Shown here piece after piece: positions 44,494 through 52,371 of a stretch of 53,932 nucleotides of DNA. The DNA is taken from positions 1-53,932 of the forward strand of contig JBGSQB010000079.1 in NCBI GenBank assembly GCA_041738285.1, written 5' to 3'. Below the pieces are notes generated by a model. That model saw only the letters and a list, made by a program, of their open reading frames with translations, did no database searches and had not been told where the DNA came from. Position numbers and translations under genes: made by a program. The DNA is from SZUA-521 sp041738285. GTDB taxonomy: Bacteria > Pseudomonadota > Gammaproteobacteria > Pseudomonadales > Azotimanducaceae. Numbering within the stretch: the first letter of the stretch is position 1; every line of letters begins with the position of its first letter.

Positions 44494-45798
44494 TTACCGG
44501 CTATCGCGCTTGGCTGTGAAGTCGATGTGCAGTTCCTTCAACGCCCGCAAGGCGAAGTTCGGCGCGACGCTGAAGTCGTTCTTGCCCGGTGTGAACGCCA
44601 TATCTTCAACGCGATCAACCAGTGCTTTGAATCCCCAGTACAACTCGCGCCGGGCCAGCGGCGCGCCGAGGCAGTGATGCACCCCGGAACCGAAAGCCAG
44701 ATGTCGGCCCGGCTTGTCGCGATCGAGGTCGAGTTTCTCCGGGCATGCGAACTCGCGTTCGTCACGGTTGGCGGCCGCATAGCGGATGTTGACCATGGAG
44801 CCCTTCGGAATCGTGACGCCGTGCAGTTCGATGTCTTCGGCGACCGTTCGAAATAATCCCTGCACCGGACCTTCCAGGCGCAGCACTTCCTCGACAAACG
44901 TCTTCAGGTAACGATCCGGATCTGCCTTCAGCTGCTGCCAGACCTGCGGATTCTCGATCAGCAGCATGACCCCGGCCGATATGGCGTTGGTCGATGTCTC
45001 CGAACCGCCGACGAACGTATCCGCCATCATCTCTGCGTGCAGTTCGTTGTCGTTCAGCGGCCGGCCCCATTCGGGAATGACGCGATTGACCATCTCCGAC
45101 AGCAGCGTGTCGTTGGGCTCTTTGCGCAGTTGTTCGAAGATTGGCTGAAAGTAGTGTTGCGCTTCGATCTCCATTTCAACGGACCAGCGTTCCTGGTCCT
45201 CGGTCTGCATCATGCCCAGGCGTTGCACCCACGCATCGGTCCAGGCCTTGATCTGCCAGATGTCGCGTTCGGGAACACCGACCTGATGGCCGATCACGAT
45301 GAGGGGCAGCGGCACGGCGAATTGTTTGACCCAGTCGCAGTGGCCGTCGGCGATGAATGCGTCGATCAGTTTGTAGGCAGTGGCGGCAACGAACGGATCC
45401 ATGGCGTTGATACGCTTCGGCCTGAACGCCTCGTTGAACATGGTGCGCATCTGCTTGTGATTGGGGTCATCGCGTCCGGCCAGCGTTGGGGCTGGCAGCC
45501 AACCCTTGGTCTCGTAGAGCTGTCGCATCCGTTGCGCGCGCTCGGCGTTGAGGCGATCGCGGCCACCACCTTGGCCACCCTGAATGCCGTTGGTGAAGCG
45601 CGTCGGATCGAGCAGCACATCGCGCAGGTCATCGAAACGCGTGATCACGTAAAAGCCGGTCAGCGGGTCGCGCCACACCGGCGCTTGATCGCGCAACATC
45701 TGATAGGCGTGATACGGACAGTTCTGCAGCTTTACATCGAGCAAATTGATGTCCTGCAACGACTGGGGAACGACAGGTTGGTACGGCGCTTTGCTCAT
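44494..45798 (-). CDS. Cytochrome P450
   Basis: A 434-residue bacterial class P450. The heme loop AFGSGVHHCLGAPLARRE contains the ligand C376; the I-helix is VGGSETSTNAIS with the acid-Thr pair; the ExxR is EEVLRLEG. It is a soluble monooxygenase. A 7Fe ferredoxin gene lies 35 bases upstream on the same strand and is the likely electron donor. The Rieske oxygenase gene follows 31 bases downstream. A hydroxylation step of the cluster substrate is inferred. Confidence 0.94.
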   Translation of the reverse strand: MSKAPYQPVVPQSLQDINLLDVKLQNCPYHAYQMLRDQAPVWRDPLTGFYVITRFDDLRDVLLDPTRFTNGIQGGQGGGRDRLNAERAQRMRQLYETKGWLPAPTLAGRDDPNHKQMRTMFNEAFRPKRINAMDPFVAATAYKLIDAFIADGHCDWVKQFAVPLPLIVIGHQVGVPERDIWQIKAWTDAWVQRLGMMQTEDQERWSVEMEIEAQHYFQPIFEQLRKEPNDTLLSEMVNRVIPEWGRPLNDNELHAEMMADTFVGGSETSTNAISAGVMLLIENPQVWQQLKADPDRYLKTFVEEVLRLEGPVQGLFRTVAEDIELHGVTIPKGSMVNIRYAAANRDEREFACPEKLDLDRDKPGRHLAFGSGVHHCLGAPLARRELYWGFKALVDRVEDMAFTPGKNDFSVAPNFALRALKELHIDFTAKRDSR

Positions 45799-45833
45799 CG
45801 TGCTTGTTCCGTCATGTCAGTTGCCGGTGTGAG

Positions 45834-46121
45834 TCAGGGGGTGCCCGCGGCGTCCTCGACCGCCTTGCGGGCAGCGTTTTTGTCGTGAAACCAGAGGGAG
45901 TTGATGTTGATGAAGCTGATGGCGTCGCGTGGCACTTGCTCGGCCGGGAAGATCGCCTGCACCGGGCAGGCAGACTCGCACACCGCGCAATCGATGCAGT
46001 CCTCGGGATGGATGTAGCACATTCTGTCCTCTGCATCGGCGTAGATGCAGTTGACCGGACAGACCTCGACACAGGACTTGTCCTTGACGTCGATGCAGGC
46101 CTGCGCGATGACGAAGGTCAT
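45834..46121 (-). CDS. Ferredoxin, 7Fe (3Fe-4S plus 4Fe-4S) type
   Basis: A 95-residue ferredoxin. Cluster ligands: C9, C17 and C21 in CIDVKDKSCVEVCPVNC, and C-x2-C-x2-C...CP in DCIDCAVCESACPV. The layout matches FdxA-type 7Fe ferredoxins. The C-terminal part (RDAISFININSLWFHDKNA) is a family-typical tail. It is encoded between an NTF2-like gene and a P450 gene, so it probably feeds electrons to that P450 and/or the Rieske oxygenase. A ferredoxin reductase is missing from the window. Confidence 0.93.
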   Translation of the reverse strand: MTFVIAQACIDVKDKSCVEVCPVNCIYADAEDRMCYIHPEDCIDCAVCESACPVQAIFPAEQVPRDAISFININSLWFHDKNAARKAVEDAAGTP

Positions 46122-46140
46122 GACGAGGGCGCTGGCTCAA

Positions 46141-46593
46141 TCACACGTCGCGTGGCCCGTAGTACTGTCGTTTCGGCCATAGAAAGTCGATCCGCGTGCG
46201 ATGGATTTTCCAGGCGCCACCGACTTTCTTGTACAAATCGTCATAGATGCCGAACAGGATCAGAGGATTTTCGACCCCTTCCGTGGTGCGCAGATCGAGC
46301 AGGTACCAGCGGCCGTGCGCGGTGGTTGGATCGACGATTCGAATGAGCGGGTTCGTTACGGCGTGCAACACGCCATACGCGGGACCTTCTGCCAGTGCGT
46401 ACTTGGCAAAGTTGGCGTGGATCTGCTTCTTGCCGACCCAGTCGCCGCCGTAGTCCGGACCGAACTCGCAAACTGCATCGTCCGTAAACAGATCGGCCAG
46501 TGCGTCGACCTGTTTGCCATCAAAGTAGTGGGAATACTGCACGCGAAGTTGTTTGATCGCTTCGGATTCCAGAAGCGTTTCGATTGCGTTCAT
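46141..46593 (-). CDS. NTF2-like (SnoaL) protein
   Basis: A 150-residue protein. ATG 46593 has a GGGGGGAGGA ribosome site just upstream; a longer start at 46713 would run into the divergent promoter. Family segments are SEAIKQLRVQYSHYFDGKQ, ALADLFTDDAVCEFG, HAVTNPLIRIVDPTTAHGR and WKIHRTRIDFLWP. It is the first gene of the leftward operon. Dehydratase or isomerase activity is possible. Confidence 0.88.
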   Translation of the reverse strand: MNAIETLLESEAIKQLRVQYSHYFDGKQVDALADLFTDDAVCEFGPDYGGDWVGKKQIHANFAKYALAEGPAYGVLHAVTNPLIRIVDPTTAHGRWYLLDLRTTEGVENPLILFGIYDDLYKKVGGAWKIHRTRIDFLWPKRQYYGPRDV

Positions 46594-46671
46594 CGATTCC
46601 TCCCCCCGAGAGCCACCCGGCTTTTCCGAGCCGCGCATCCATGAATTGCGTCCCAATGTAGCACGATGTAC

Positions 46672-46683
46672 GTTTGCGCAAAC
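46672..46683. promoter_or_regulatory. Palindromic operator candidate in divergent promoter
   Basis: GTTTGCGCAAAC is a perfect 12-bp palindrome in the 112-base gap between the leftward NTF2-like gene and the rightward P450 gene. It lies 22 bases before the P450 start. A repressor of the TetR or MarR type could bind there, but no regulator gene is present in this cluster. Confidence 0.4.
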
Positions 46684-46705
46684 CCCTCCAAAACGCGGGT
46701 CCACC

Positions 46706-48151
46706 ATGACCACGATTGCAGCGTTTCTCGACGGCTATCTCGACCCGAACGAGGCCGTCGTCGCGAGGCGGGGCGATGCGGACGCGAGTCGCGACTTTCC
46801 GCTCATGCCCCTGGGCCAGGCGGTCGACATGGGCCGGGCGGCGGATGGTACGCCGCTGATTGATCCTCGCGTGTTTGATACCCAGGAGTTTGCGCGCAAC
46901 CCCTACCCCTACTATCGGATCATGCGGGATCACTACCCGGTCTTTCACGACAAACTGCACAACTGTTACTACGTCACACGCTACGACGACATCACCACCT
47001 GCTACTTCGACGATGAGGGTTTCAATACGATCCCGAAGGGTGGGTCCAACGGCGTGCTGGGCAATACGCAGCTCGAACTGTCCGGCGTTGAGCACCGGCG
47101 ACGGCGCAACCTCTACGGACAACATCTGGTCGGACAGGCGCTGCAGAACCGCGTGCCATCGATCCGACGACTCGCCCAGGAAATGGTTGTGCAGTGGGAT
47201 CGCACTGATGCGCCCTGGGTGGTCAACAACTCGGACGGCTCCCGCTCGGTGGAACTCGGCAAGGGCTTCGCCAACGAGTTCCCGATTCGTGTGGTATGTC
47301 AGGTGCTTGGCTTTCCGGACGACTCTCGCGATGCGTTCTTTTACTGGTACAACTCGATGATGTCGGGCCTGGGGGGCTCGGAGAAGCACCAGCAAGGTCT
47401 GGAAGCGCGCCAGGATCTCGAGAACTACGTCGGCGAACTGGTCGAACAGCGTCGCGCGGTGCCGACTTATCTCTACGACGAAGCAGGCAACTCACTTGGC
47501 AAGGACATCATCTCCAAGCTGTGCGAGAGCAGGATTGATGGCGACTACCTGTCGACTGAGGAGATCACCTCCAATATCGCGCTGATCGTCGGTGGCGGCG
47601 GTGAAACCACCCGCGGGGCGATACTGAACATGTGGTACCTGCTGCTGCAGCACCCGACGCAGTTTGACGCGGTTCAACGCGACGACACGCTGTGGGATGC
47701 AGCGTTTCACGAGACTTTGCGCCACTCGACGTCCATCGGCGGTCAACCCAGACACAACACATTCGACATCGAGTTGCATGGCGTGCGCGTGCCTGCCGGG
47801 TCGTTGATGAACATGGTCGATGTGTCGGCCAATCACGATGAGCGCATCTTCAAAGACCCGGAAACCTTCGACATCTTTCGACCCGACCTCTATAGCGGCA
47901 AGTTGCTGCGTAGCGGTTTTCGTAAGGAAGGGCGTTGCAGCCACATGGCATTCGGGGTCGGCCCGCACCTGTGTCCAGGTGCGTGGATCTCCCATCAGGA
48001 GTCGGTGGAGGGGTCGCGAATTCTGCTGCAGCACATGCGTAAGCCGCGCATCAACGTGGCACGCATGCCGAAGGACATCGATGGTCGAAGTCTTGCTCCG
48101 GTTGGGCTCGGCGCGATTCGGGAACTCTGGCTCGACTATGTGCCCGGCTGA
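46706..48151 (+). CDS. Cytochrome P450
   Basis: A 481-residue P450. ATG 46706 starts the protein just after the palindrome; a longer open frame to 46553 runs through the promoter. Heme loop AFGVGPHLCPGAW with C423; I-helix IVGGGGETTRGAI; ExxR in FHETLRHST. The N-terminal about 60 residues (DASRDFPLMPLGQAVDM) are an extension not usual for short bacterial P450s. It is the first of a run of three P450-type genes; its stop is separated by one base from the next start. Confidence 0.93.
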   Translation: MTTIAAFLDGYLDPNEAVVARRGDADASRDFPLMPLGQAVDMGRAADGTPLIDPRVFDTQEFARNPYPYYRIMRDHYPVFHDKLHNCYYVTRYDDITTCYFDDEGFNTIPKGGSNGVLGNTQLELSGVEHRRRRNLYGQHLVGQALQNRVPSIRRLAQEMVVQWDRTDAPWVVNNSDGSRSVELGKGFANEFPIRVVCQVLGFPDDSRDAFFYWYNSMMSGLGGSEKHQQGLEARQDLENYVGELVEQRRAVPTYLYDEAGNSLGKDIISKLCESRIDGDYLSTEEITSNIALIVGGGGETTRGAILNMWYLLLQHPTQFDAVQRDDTLWDAAFHETLRHSTSIGGQPRHNTFDIELHGVRVPAGSLMNMVDVSANHDERIFKDPETFDIFRPDLYSGKLLRSGFRKEGRCSHMAFGVGPHLCPGAWISHQESVEGSRILLQHMRKPRINVARMPKDIDGRSLAPVGLGAIRELWLDYVPG

Positions 48152-48152
48152 C

Positions 48153-49505
48153 ATGACGACGAAGGACGACACCGCAGATGCTGAAGTCACGACCCTTGGG
48201 CTGAACGGCGTCGCCATCACGCGCCAGCGGCAGACAGAGAAGACCTATCGCACCTACGAGATTCATCAACGCAGACGTGTGGGTGAATCCACGGCCAAGA
48301 TCCGTCCGCTCGATCTGATTTCGAAGGATTTCCTGACGGACCCCTATCCGGTGCTGGGGCGCCTTCGCGAGCACTATCCCTGCTACCGCGATTGGGTCGG
48401 CAATGCCTATTGGATCACCCGATACGATGATGTCACCTCTGTTTTTGTCGATGATCCCAACTACGAGACACGGCCAAAACGCTGGTTTTACGGCCGCGAA
48501 CGCGTAGGCAGGGATCTTCGCGGTGCGCTTGCGATGCTTCGATGCGTGGAGCGCGGGGTCGATGCCTTTGTGCCCGAGGTCGCAGCGCGGCTGGTTGCCG
48601 AGATGGCGAAAGCGCCGAGCGCCGATCTTGCCACCGCGTTCGCGGCGCGCTTGCCGCTGGAAGTGCTGGTGCGGTTGTGGGGCATCCCGCTCGAAGACCA
48701 GGCGACCTTCGTTGCCCGTTATTGGCGGATGCAGCGCGGCGTGCACGGACTTGCGGTCAGCGCGTTGGATGGAGCGGTCGCGATCGATGAGCTGACACAC
48801 TACTTCGGCACCCTGCTCGAGATGCGCGCCAAGGAACCGGGCGACGATCTCGTTTCTGTTGCGGCACAACTCGAGTTGGCTGATGGCGCAGTGACGGTTG
48901 ACGATCTCGTGGCGACGCTACTGGAAGCCGACCACGAGATGCTGCACGGCGCGTTGAGTAATCTGTGGTTCCTGCTCCTCACGCATCCTGACCAATATGC
49001 TGCGGTTCGTCAGGACACGCGCTTGCTGAAACCCGCCTATCTCGAGGCGCTTCGTCATTCGACGCCGGTGCTCACTGCCAAACGTTTCGCGCGTCATGAA
49101 GTGGAGCGTTTTGGCCAGGTGTTTCCGGAAGGGGCGCTGGTGGTGTGTGCCGCCGCCGCGGCGAATCGCGATCCACGCGTGTTCGACCGTCCGGATGAGT
49201 TCATTGTCGGCCGCAAAGATCTCACCCAGCGTGAGCCGCGCGGTATGTACCGCGCCGATGGATTGGCGTCGGGCATCACCTTCGCGTTGGGTGCGCCGTC
49301 GAAGCACCCTGCGATGCCCGAAGATCGGCCGCGGTCGCTCTATGCGATCACGCGTGACGCGGCAGTGACCGCGAGCCGCCACCTGCTCGAGTCGTTGCCG
49401 GATTTGACCCTCGCCGCAGGGACGACGCCAGTGCTGCGCAGCCTTGGGATTGGCGAGATGCATACGTGCTGGCGGCTGCCAGTGACCTACAAGGCGAGGA
49501 ACTAG
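48153..49505 (+). CDS. P450-fold protein lacking the heme-ligand Cys
   Basis: A 450-residue protein clearly homologous to the following P450 along its length (DPYPVLGRLREHYPCYRDW, NLWFLLLTHPDQ, ExxR at E298/R301, ANRDPRVFDRPDEF). At the heme loop it reads F377-A-L-G380-A-P-S-K384-H-P, so K384 occupies the Cys position and P386 the following Gly. The I-helix reads EADHEML, keeping an acid (E262) but with Met263 for Thr. It should not bind heme-thiolate or activate oxygen. It lies one base after the first P450 stop and 18 bases before the third. It could be a partner or scaffold like the Cys-less P450 homologues EryCII, DnrQ and DesVIII, which help glycosyltransferases. Confidence 0.88.
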   Translation: MTTKDDTADAEVTTLGLNGVAITRQRQTEKTYRTYEIHQRRRVGESTAKIRPLDLISKDFLTDPYPVLGRLREHYPCYRDWVGNAYWITRYDDVTSVFVDDPNYETRPKRWFYGRERVGRDLRGALAMLRCVERGVDAFVPEVAARLVAEMAKAPSADLATAFAARLPLEVLVRLWGIPLEDQATFVARYWRMQRGVHGLAVSALDGAVAIDELTHYFGTLLEMRAKEPGDDLVSVAAQLELADGAVTVDDLVATLLEADHEMLHGALSNLWFLLLTHPDQYAAVRQDTRLLKPAYLEALRHSTPVLTAKRFARHEVERFGQVFPEGALVVCAAAAANRDPRVFDRPDEFIVGRKDLTQREPRGMYRADGLASGITFALGAPSKHPAMPEDRPRSLYAITRDAAVTASRHLLESLPDLTLAAGTTPVLRSLGIGEMHTCWRLPVTYKARN

Positions 49506-49523
49506 TTTCGAGGAGGGCGACCT

Positions 49524-50804
49524 GTGACCACGATGGAAGAGTTTCTCGCGCGATCGATCGATCCGCGCGAATTCGATGGGGAGGCGTTTCAGCGCGATCC
49601 GTTTCCGTTGTACCGCAAGTTGCGCGATCACCATCCGCTCTATCACGATCGCTTCCACAACCGATGGGCGATCAGCCGCTACGGGGATGTCGACGCTGTG
49701 TTTCAGAACAACGATGGCTTTGATCGCGCTGTCTACAAACCCGATGGGCAGTACAAATTTGGCTCCGAGCACGTGTTTGGGCCCAACATCCTCGAGTACG
49801 GCAACAGCGCGCAACACCGCTGGCTGCGCAACGTGGTGGCCGGACAGTTCGTCGGCAACCGCCTCGAAGGTTTCCTACCAATCATCGACGGCATTGCACG
49901 GGAGCTGATCGAGCGCTTTGCCGGGCAAGGTGAAGTGGAGCTCGTGCAACAGTTCACGCACCAGTTTCCGATTCGTGTGATCTCCAACATGCTCGGCTTG
50001 CCGCGCGAAGACGAAGACACGTTCGTTGGTTGGTATCAGGCACTCATTGCCGGACTCGGCTTCGGCGGGGAGCACCTTGCCCGAGGAATCAAGGCGCGCA
50101 ATGAAATGTGGCAGTACTTGACCCCGCTGATCGAGGCGCGCCGCAAAGACCCTGGCGAAGATCTGCTGTCCCGGATCGTCGCGGCGGAACTCGAAAGCGA
50201 GCGGATGAGTAATGAGGAAATCAAGGGGTTCGTTGCTCTGCTGCTCGCGGCCGGCGGTGACACCACCGACAAAGCGATCGGAAACATGTGGTACCACATG
50301 ATGTACACGCGACCGGATCAGTTTGCCGACGTGCAACGCGATCCGCAGTTATGGTCGAACGTGTTCACCGAAATGATGCGCTACGACCCGGTGGTGCATG
50401 CGCAGTTTCGCCATACGACGCGCGAGATCGAGTTGCACGGCAAAGTCATCCCCGAGCGGGCGGGGGTGATCCTCTATCTGGGTGCTGGCAATCGCGACGA
50501 GCGGGTATTTCGCGACCCGGATACATTCGACATCCACCGCGATGACCTTCACATGGGTCGCGAAAATCGCTCCGGGCGCTACCTCGATGGCAAACCTGGA
50601 CATCTGGGATTCGGTATCGGCCAGCACTTCTGCATGGGTTACGCGATGGCGCGCCAGGAGTCGGTGATTGCGTGTACACGCCTGGCAGAGGCGATGCGCA
50701 ACCCGCGGCCGAAGCATGCGACCCACGAAGGTATCACCGCGCCTTCCATCGACTCTGGCGGCTTCAGGTCGCCGAAAGAACTTTGGCTGCGGTTCGATTC
50801 GTAG
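49524..50804 (+). CDS. Cytochrome P450
   Basis: A 426-residue P450 with every catalytic motif: heme loop GFGIGQHFCMGYAMAR with C370, I-helix LAAGGDTTDKAI, ExxR in TEMMRYDP (E-M-M-R). GTG 49524 follows GAGGAGGG (49511-49517). It resembles the first P450 (46706) in start and layout. A small ferredoxin gene follows 10 bases downstream, so this P450 has a dedicated donor. Confidence 0.94.
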   Translation: MTTMEEFLARSIDPREFDGEAFQRDPFPLYRKLRDHHPLYHDRFHNRWAISRYGDVDAVFQNNDGFDRAVYKPDGQYKFGSEHVFGPNILEYGNSAQHRWLRNVVAGQFVGNRLEGFLPIIDGIARELIERFAGQGEVELVQQFTHQFPIRVISNMLGLPREDEDTFVGWYQALIAGLGFGGEHLARGIKARNEMWQYLTPLIEARRKDPGEDLLSRIVAAELESERMSNEEIKGFVALLLAAGGDTTDKAIGNMWYHMMYTRPDQFADVQRDPQLWSNVFTEMMRYDPVVHAQFRHTTREIELHGKVIPERAGVILYLGAGNRDERVFRDPDTFDIHRDDLHMGRENRSGRYLDGKPGHLGFGIGQHFCMGYAMARQESVIACTRLAEAMRNPRPKHATHEGITAPSIDSGGFRSPKELWLRFDS

Positions 50805-50814
50805 GGCAACTGCT

Positions 50815-51021
50815 ATGAAGTTGACGCTGATCATCGATCGCGAACGCTGCTACAAGTCCGGTGAGTGCTACTACAACCATCCGGACCTGCTGCACATGGG
50901 TGCCGACGGATTTCCCGAGGTCAAGATGACAGTCATCGCCTCGGACCGTGCGCGCCTGGAAGCGCAGCAGGCGGTGGAAGTGTGTCCGTCTCAGGCGATC
51001 GCACTGGTGGGCGACGACTGA
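50815..51021 (+). CDS. Ferredoxin, 3Fe-4S P450 type
   Basis: A 68-residue ferredoxin with ligands C12 and C18 (CYKSGEC) and C57 (VEVCPSQAI). The fourth position, S15, is not Cys, as usual for 3Fe-4S ferredoxins that serve bacterial P450s. ATG 50815 is used because the family start (MKLTLIIDRERC) begins there. It ends the rightward P450 operon and is convergent with the NTF2-like gene at 51032. Confidence 0.93.
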   Translation: MKLTLIIDRERCYKSGECYYNHPDLLHMGADGFPEVKMTVIASDRARLEAQQAVEVCPSQAIALVGDD

Positions 51022-51031
51022 AGCGAACGGA

Positions 51032-51556
51032 CTACGTCTTCTTGTAGCGCACCGGTCGGCCGCCGCGCAGCGCACCCGTGCCGAGCGCCTTTTCCAGGTA
51101 GGGTTTAGTACCCGTTTCCACGCGCCAACCCCACGTGCTGACGATGTTCATGCGCTGGAACAGCCAGCGCTCCTCACCTGCTCTGAGCTCGATCTGATAG
51201 AGCCCGCCGCCGAACTGAAATGGACCCGAGGTGATGAAGTAGGCCGACAGCTCTGCGGTCTTTGCATCGGCCGCAGGATTGACCGTGACGTTCGCCGAGT
51301 GATGACGACCGATGCCTGAGTCGTGATCGTCATACAAGGGTCGAATGTCGGCACGACCCTTGAAATGCAGATCCTTGCCGCTGCCCGGCGGGAAGTCGAT
51401 GACGTGCAATTCGGCGTCCGGCGCAAACACCTGGATCAGATCATCGACGTAGTCGGCATCGAGATAGTGCAGGTACTCGTTGAACGTGCTGGTGCATGCT
51501 TCGCGCGCTTCCAGTCGGTCCAGGCGGCGCTGCAATGCTTCGATTTCAGTAGCCAT
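51032..51556 (-). CDS. NTF2-like (SnoaL) protein
   Basis: A 174-residue SnoaL-like protein with an N-terminal helix (MATEIEALQRRLDRLEAREA), then FNEYLHYLDADYVDDLIQVF, DAELHVIDFPPG, HHSANVTVNPAADAKTAELS, and ERWLFQRMNIVSTWGWRV. It is the fourth NTF2-like protein in the catabolic region. It lies 20 bases downstream of an SDR gene on the same strand, so it is the last gene of a leftward operon. Role in isomerisation or dehydration is inferred. Confidence 0.86.
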   Translation of the reverse strand: MATEIEALQRRLDRLEAREACTSTFNEYLHYLDADYVDDLIQVFAPDAELHVIDFPPGSGKDLHFKGRADIRPLYDDHDSGIGRHHSANVTVNPAADAKTAELSAYFITSGPFQFGGGLYQIELRAGEERWLFQRMNIVSTWGWRVETGTKPYLEKALGTGALRGGRPVRYKKT

Positions 51557-51576
51557 GAGTCATGTTCCTGTGTGGA

Positions 51577-52371
51577 TTATCCGGTCACTGCGCGGTGTCG
51601 TGGCGGCCTTGGGCCGAGGACGACGGGCTCACCCACCCACGCACCGATGTTCTCGCCGGTGCGGCCGGTCGGGCCTTCGCAGAGCAGGTCGATCAGTTGC
51701 GCACCGATCTGTTCCGGGCGCATCCACGTCGCGGCGAAGTCGGCCGGCGGATCGCCCTCCCACAACCCCCGCAGCATGGGTGTATCGGTTGCGCCCATAC
51801 ACAGGGCGTTGACACGAATCTTGTGCTCCGCGAGCACCGTGGCCCATGCCTGGGTGAAACCGTTCAGCGCCCACTTCGATGCGTTGTACAGATCCGTTTC
51901 CGGTGAATTGGTGCCCGGGCTCTTCGCGGGCAGCACGTAGTAGGTGCTGATGTGCACGATGTCGCCGCCACCGCGAGCAATCAGATGCGGCACGCAGGCG
52001 CGCGACAGTAGCAGCAACCCCCGCAGATTCGTGTCCATGATGAAATCCCAGTCATCGAGCGCTTTGGCGAACGGGTCGGTCACCGGCGTTCTGCGCCAGC
52101 GACCGGCGTTGTTGATCAGCATGTCGATACCGCCGAATCTGGATATCGCGGTGTCCAGCAGTCGCTGCATGTCAGAGGTACTGGCGACGTCGGCGACGAT
52201 TCCCACGGCTTTGCCGGGGCCTTTCATCGCGCGTGCTACGGCAGGCGCATCGTCGCGGATGTCGCACAACGTGACGTTGGCGCCTGCGCCCGTCAGTGCT
52301 TCGGCGAATGCTCGGCCGAGCCCCGAGGCACCGCCGGTGACGATTGCAGAGCGTCCGGCAAGTTTGGTCAT
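51577..52371 (-). CDS. SDR-family oxidoreductase
   Basis: A 264-residue SDR starting at ATG 52371, which overlaps the stop of the upstream SDR (ATGA). Motifs: VTGGASGLGRA, LINNAGRW, YNASKWALNGF. At the position of catalytic Ser it reads HIST, and 19 rather than the usual about 13 residues separate that Thr from the Tyr. NADH preference is suggested by Asp in LCDIRD. Substrate unknown. Confidence 0.87.
   Translation of the reverse strand: MTKLAGRSAIVTGGASGLGRAFAEALTGAGANVTLCDIRDDAPAVARAMKGPGKAVGIVADVASTSDMQRLLDTAISRFGGIDMLINNAGRWRRTPVTDPFAKALDDWDFIMDTNLRGLLLLSRACVPHLIARGGGDIVHISTYYVLPAKSPGTNSPETDLYNASKWALNGFTQAWATVLAEHKIRVNALCMGATDTPMLRGLWEGDPPADFAATWMRPEQIGAQLIDLLCEGPTGRTGENIGAWVGEPVVLGPRPPRHRAVTG

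Noticed and set aside
46646..46674. TTGCGT and TACGTT with 17-base spacing before the first P450
   Set aside because: Only half of the positions match each consensus; too weak to call a promoter.
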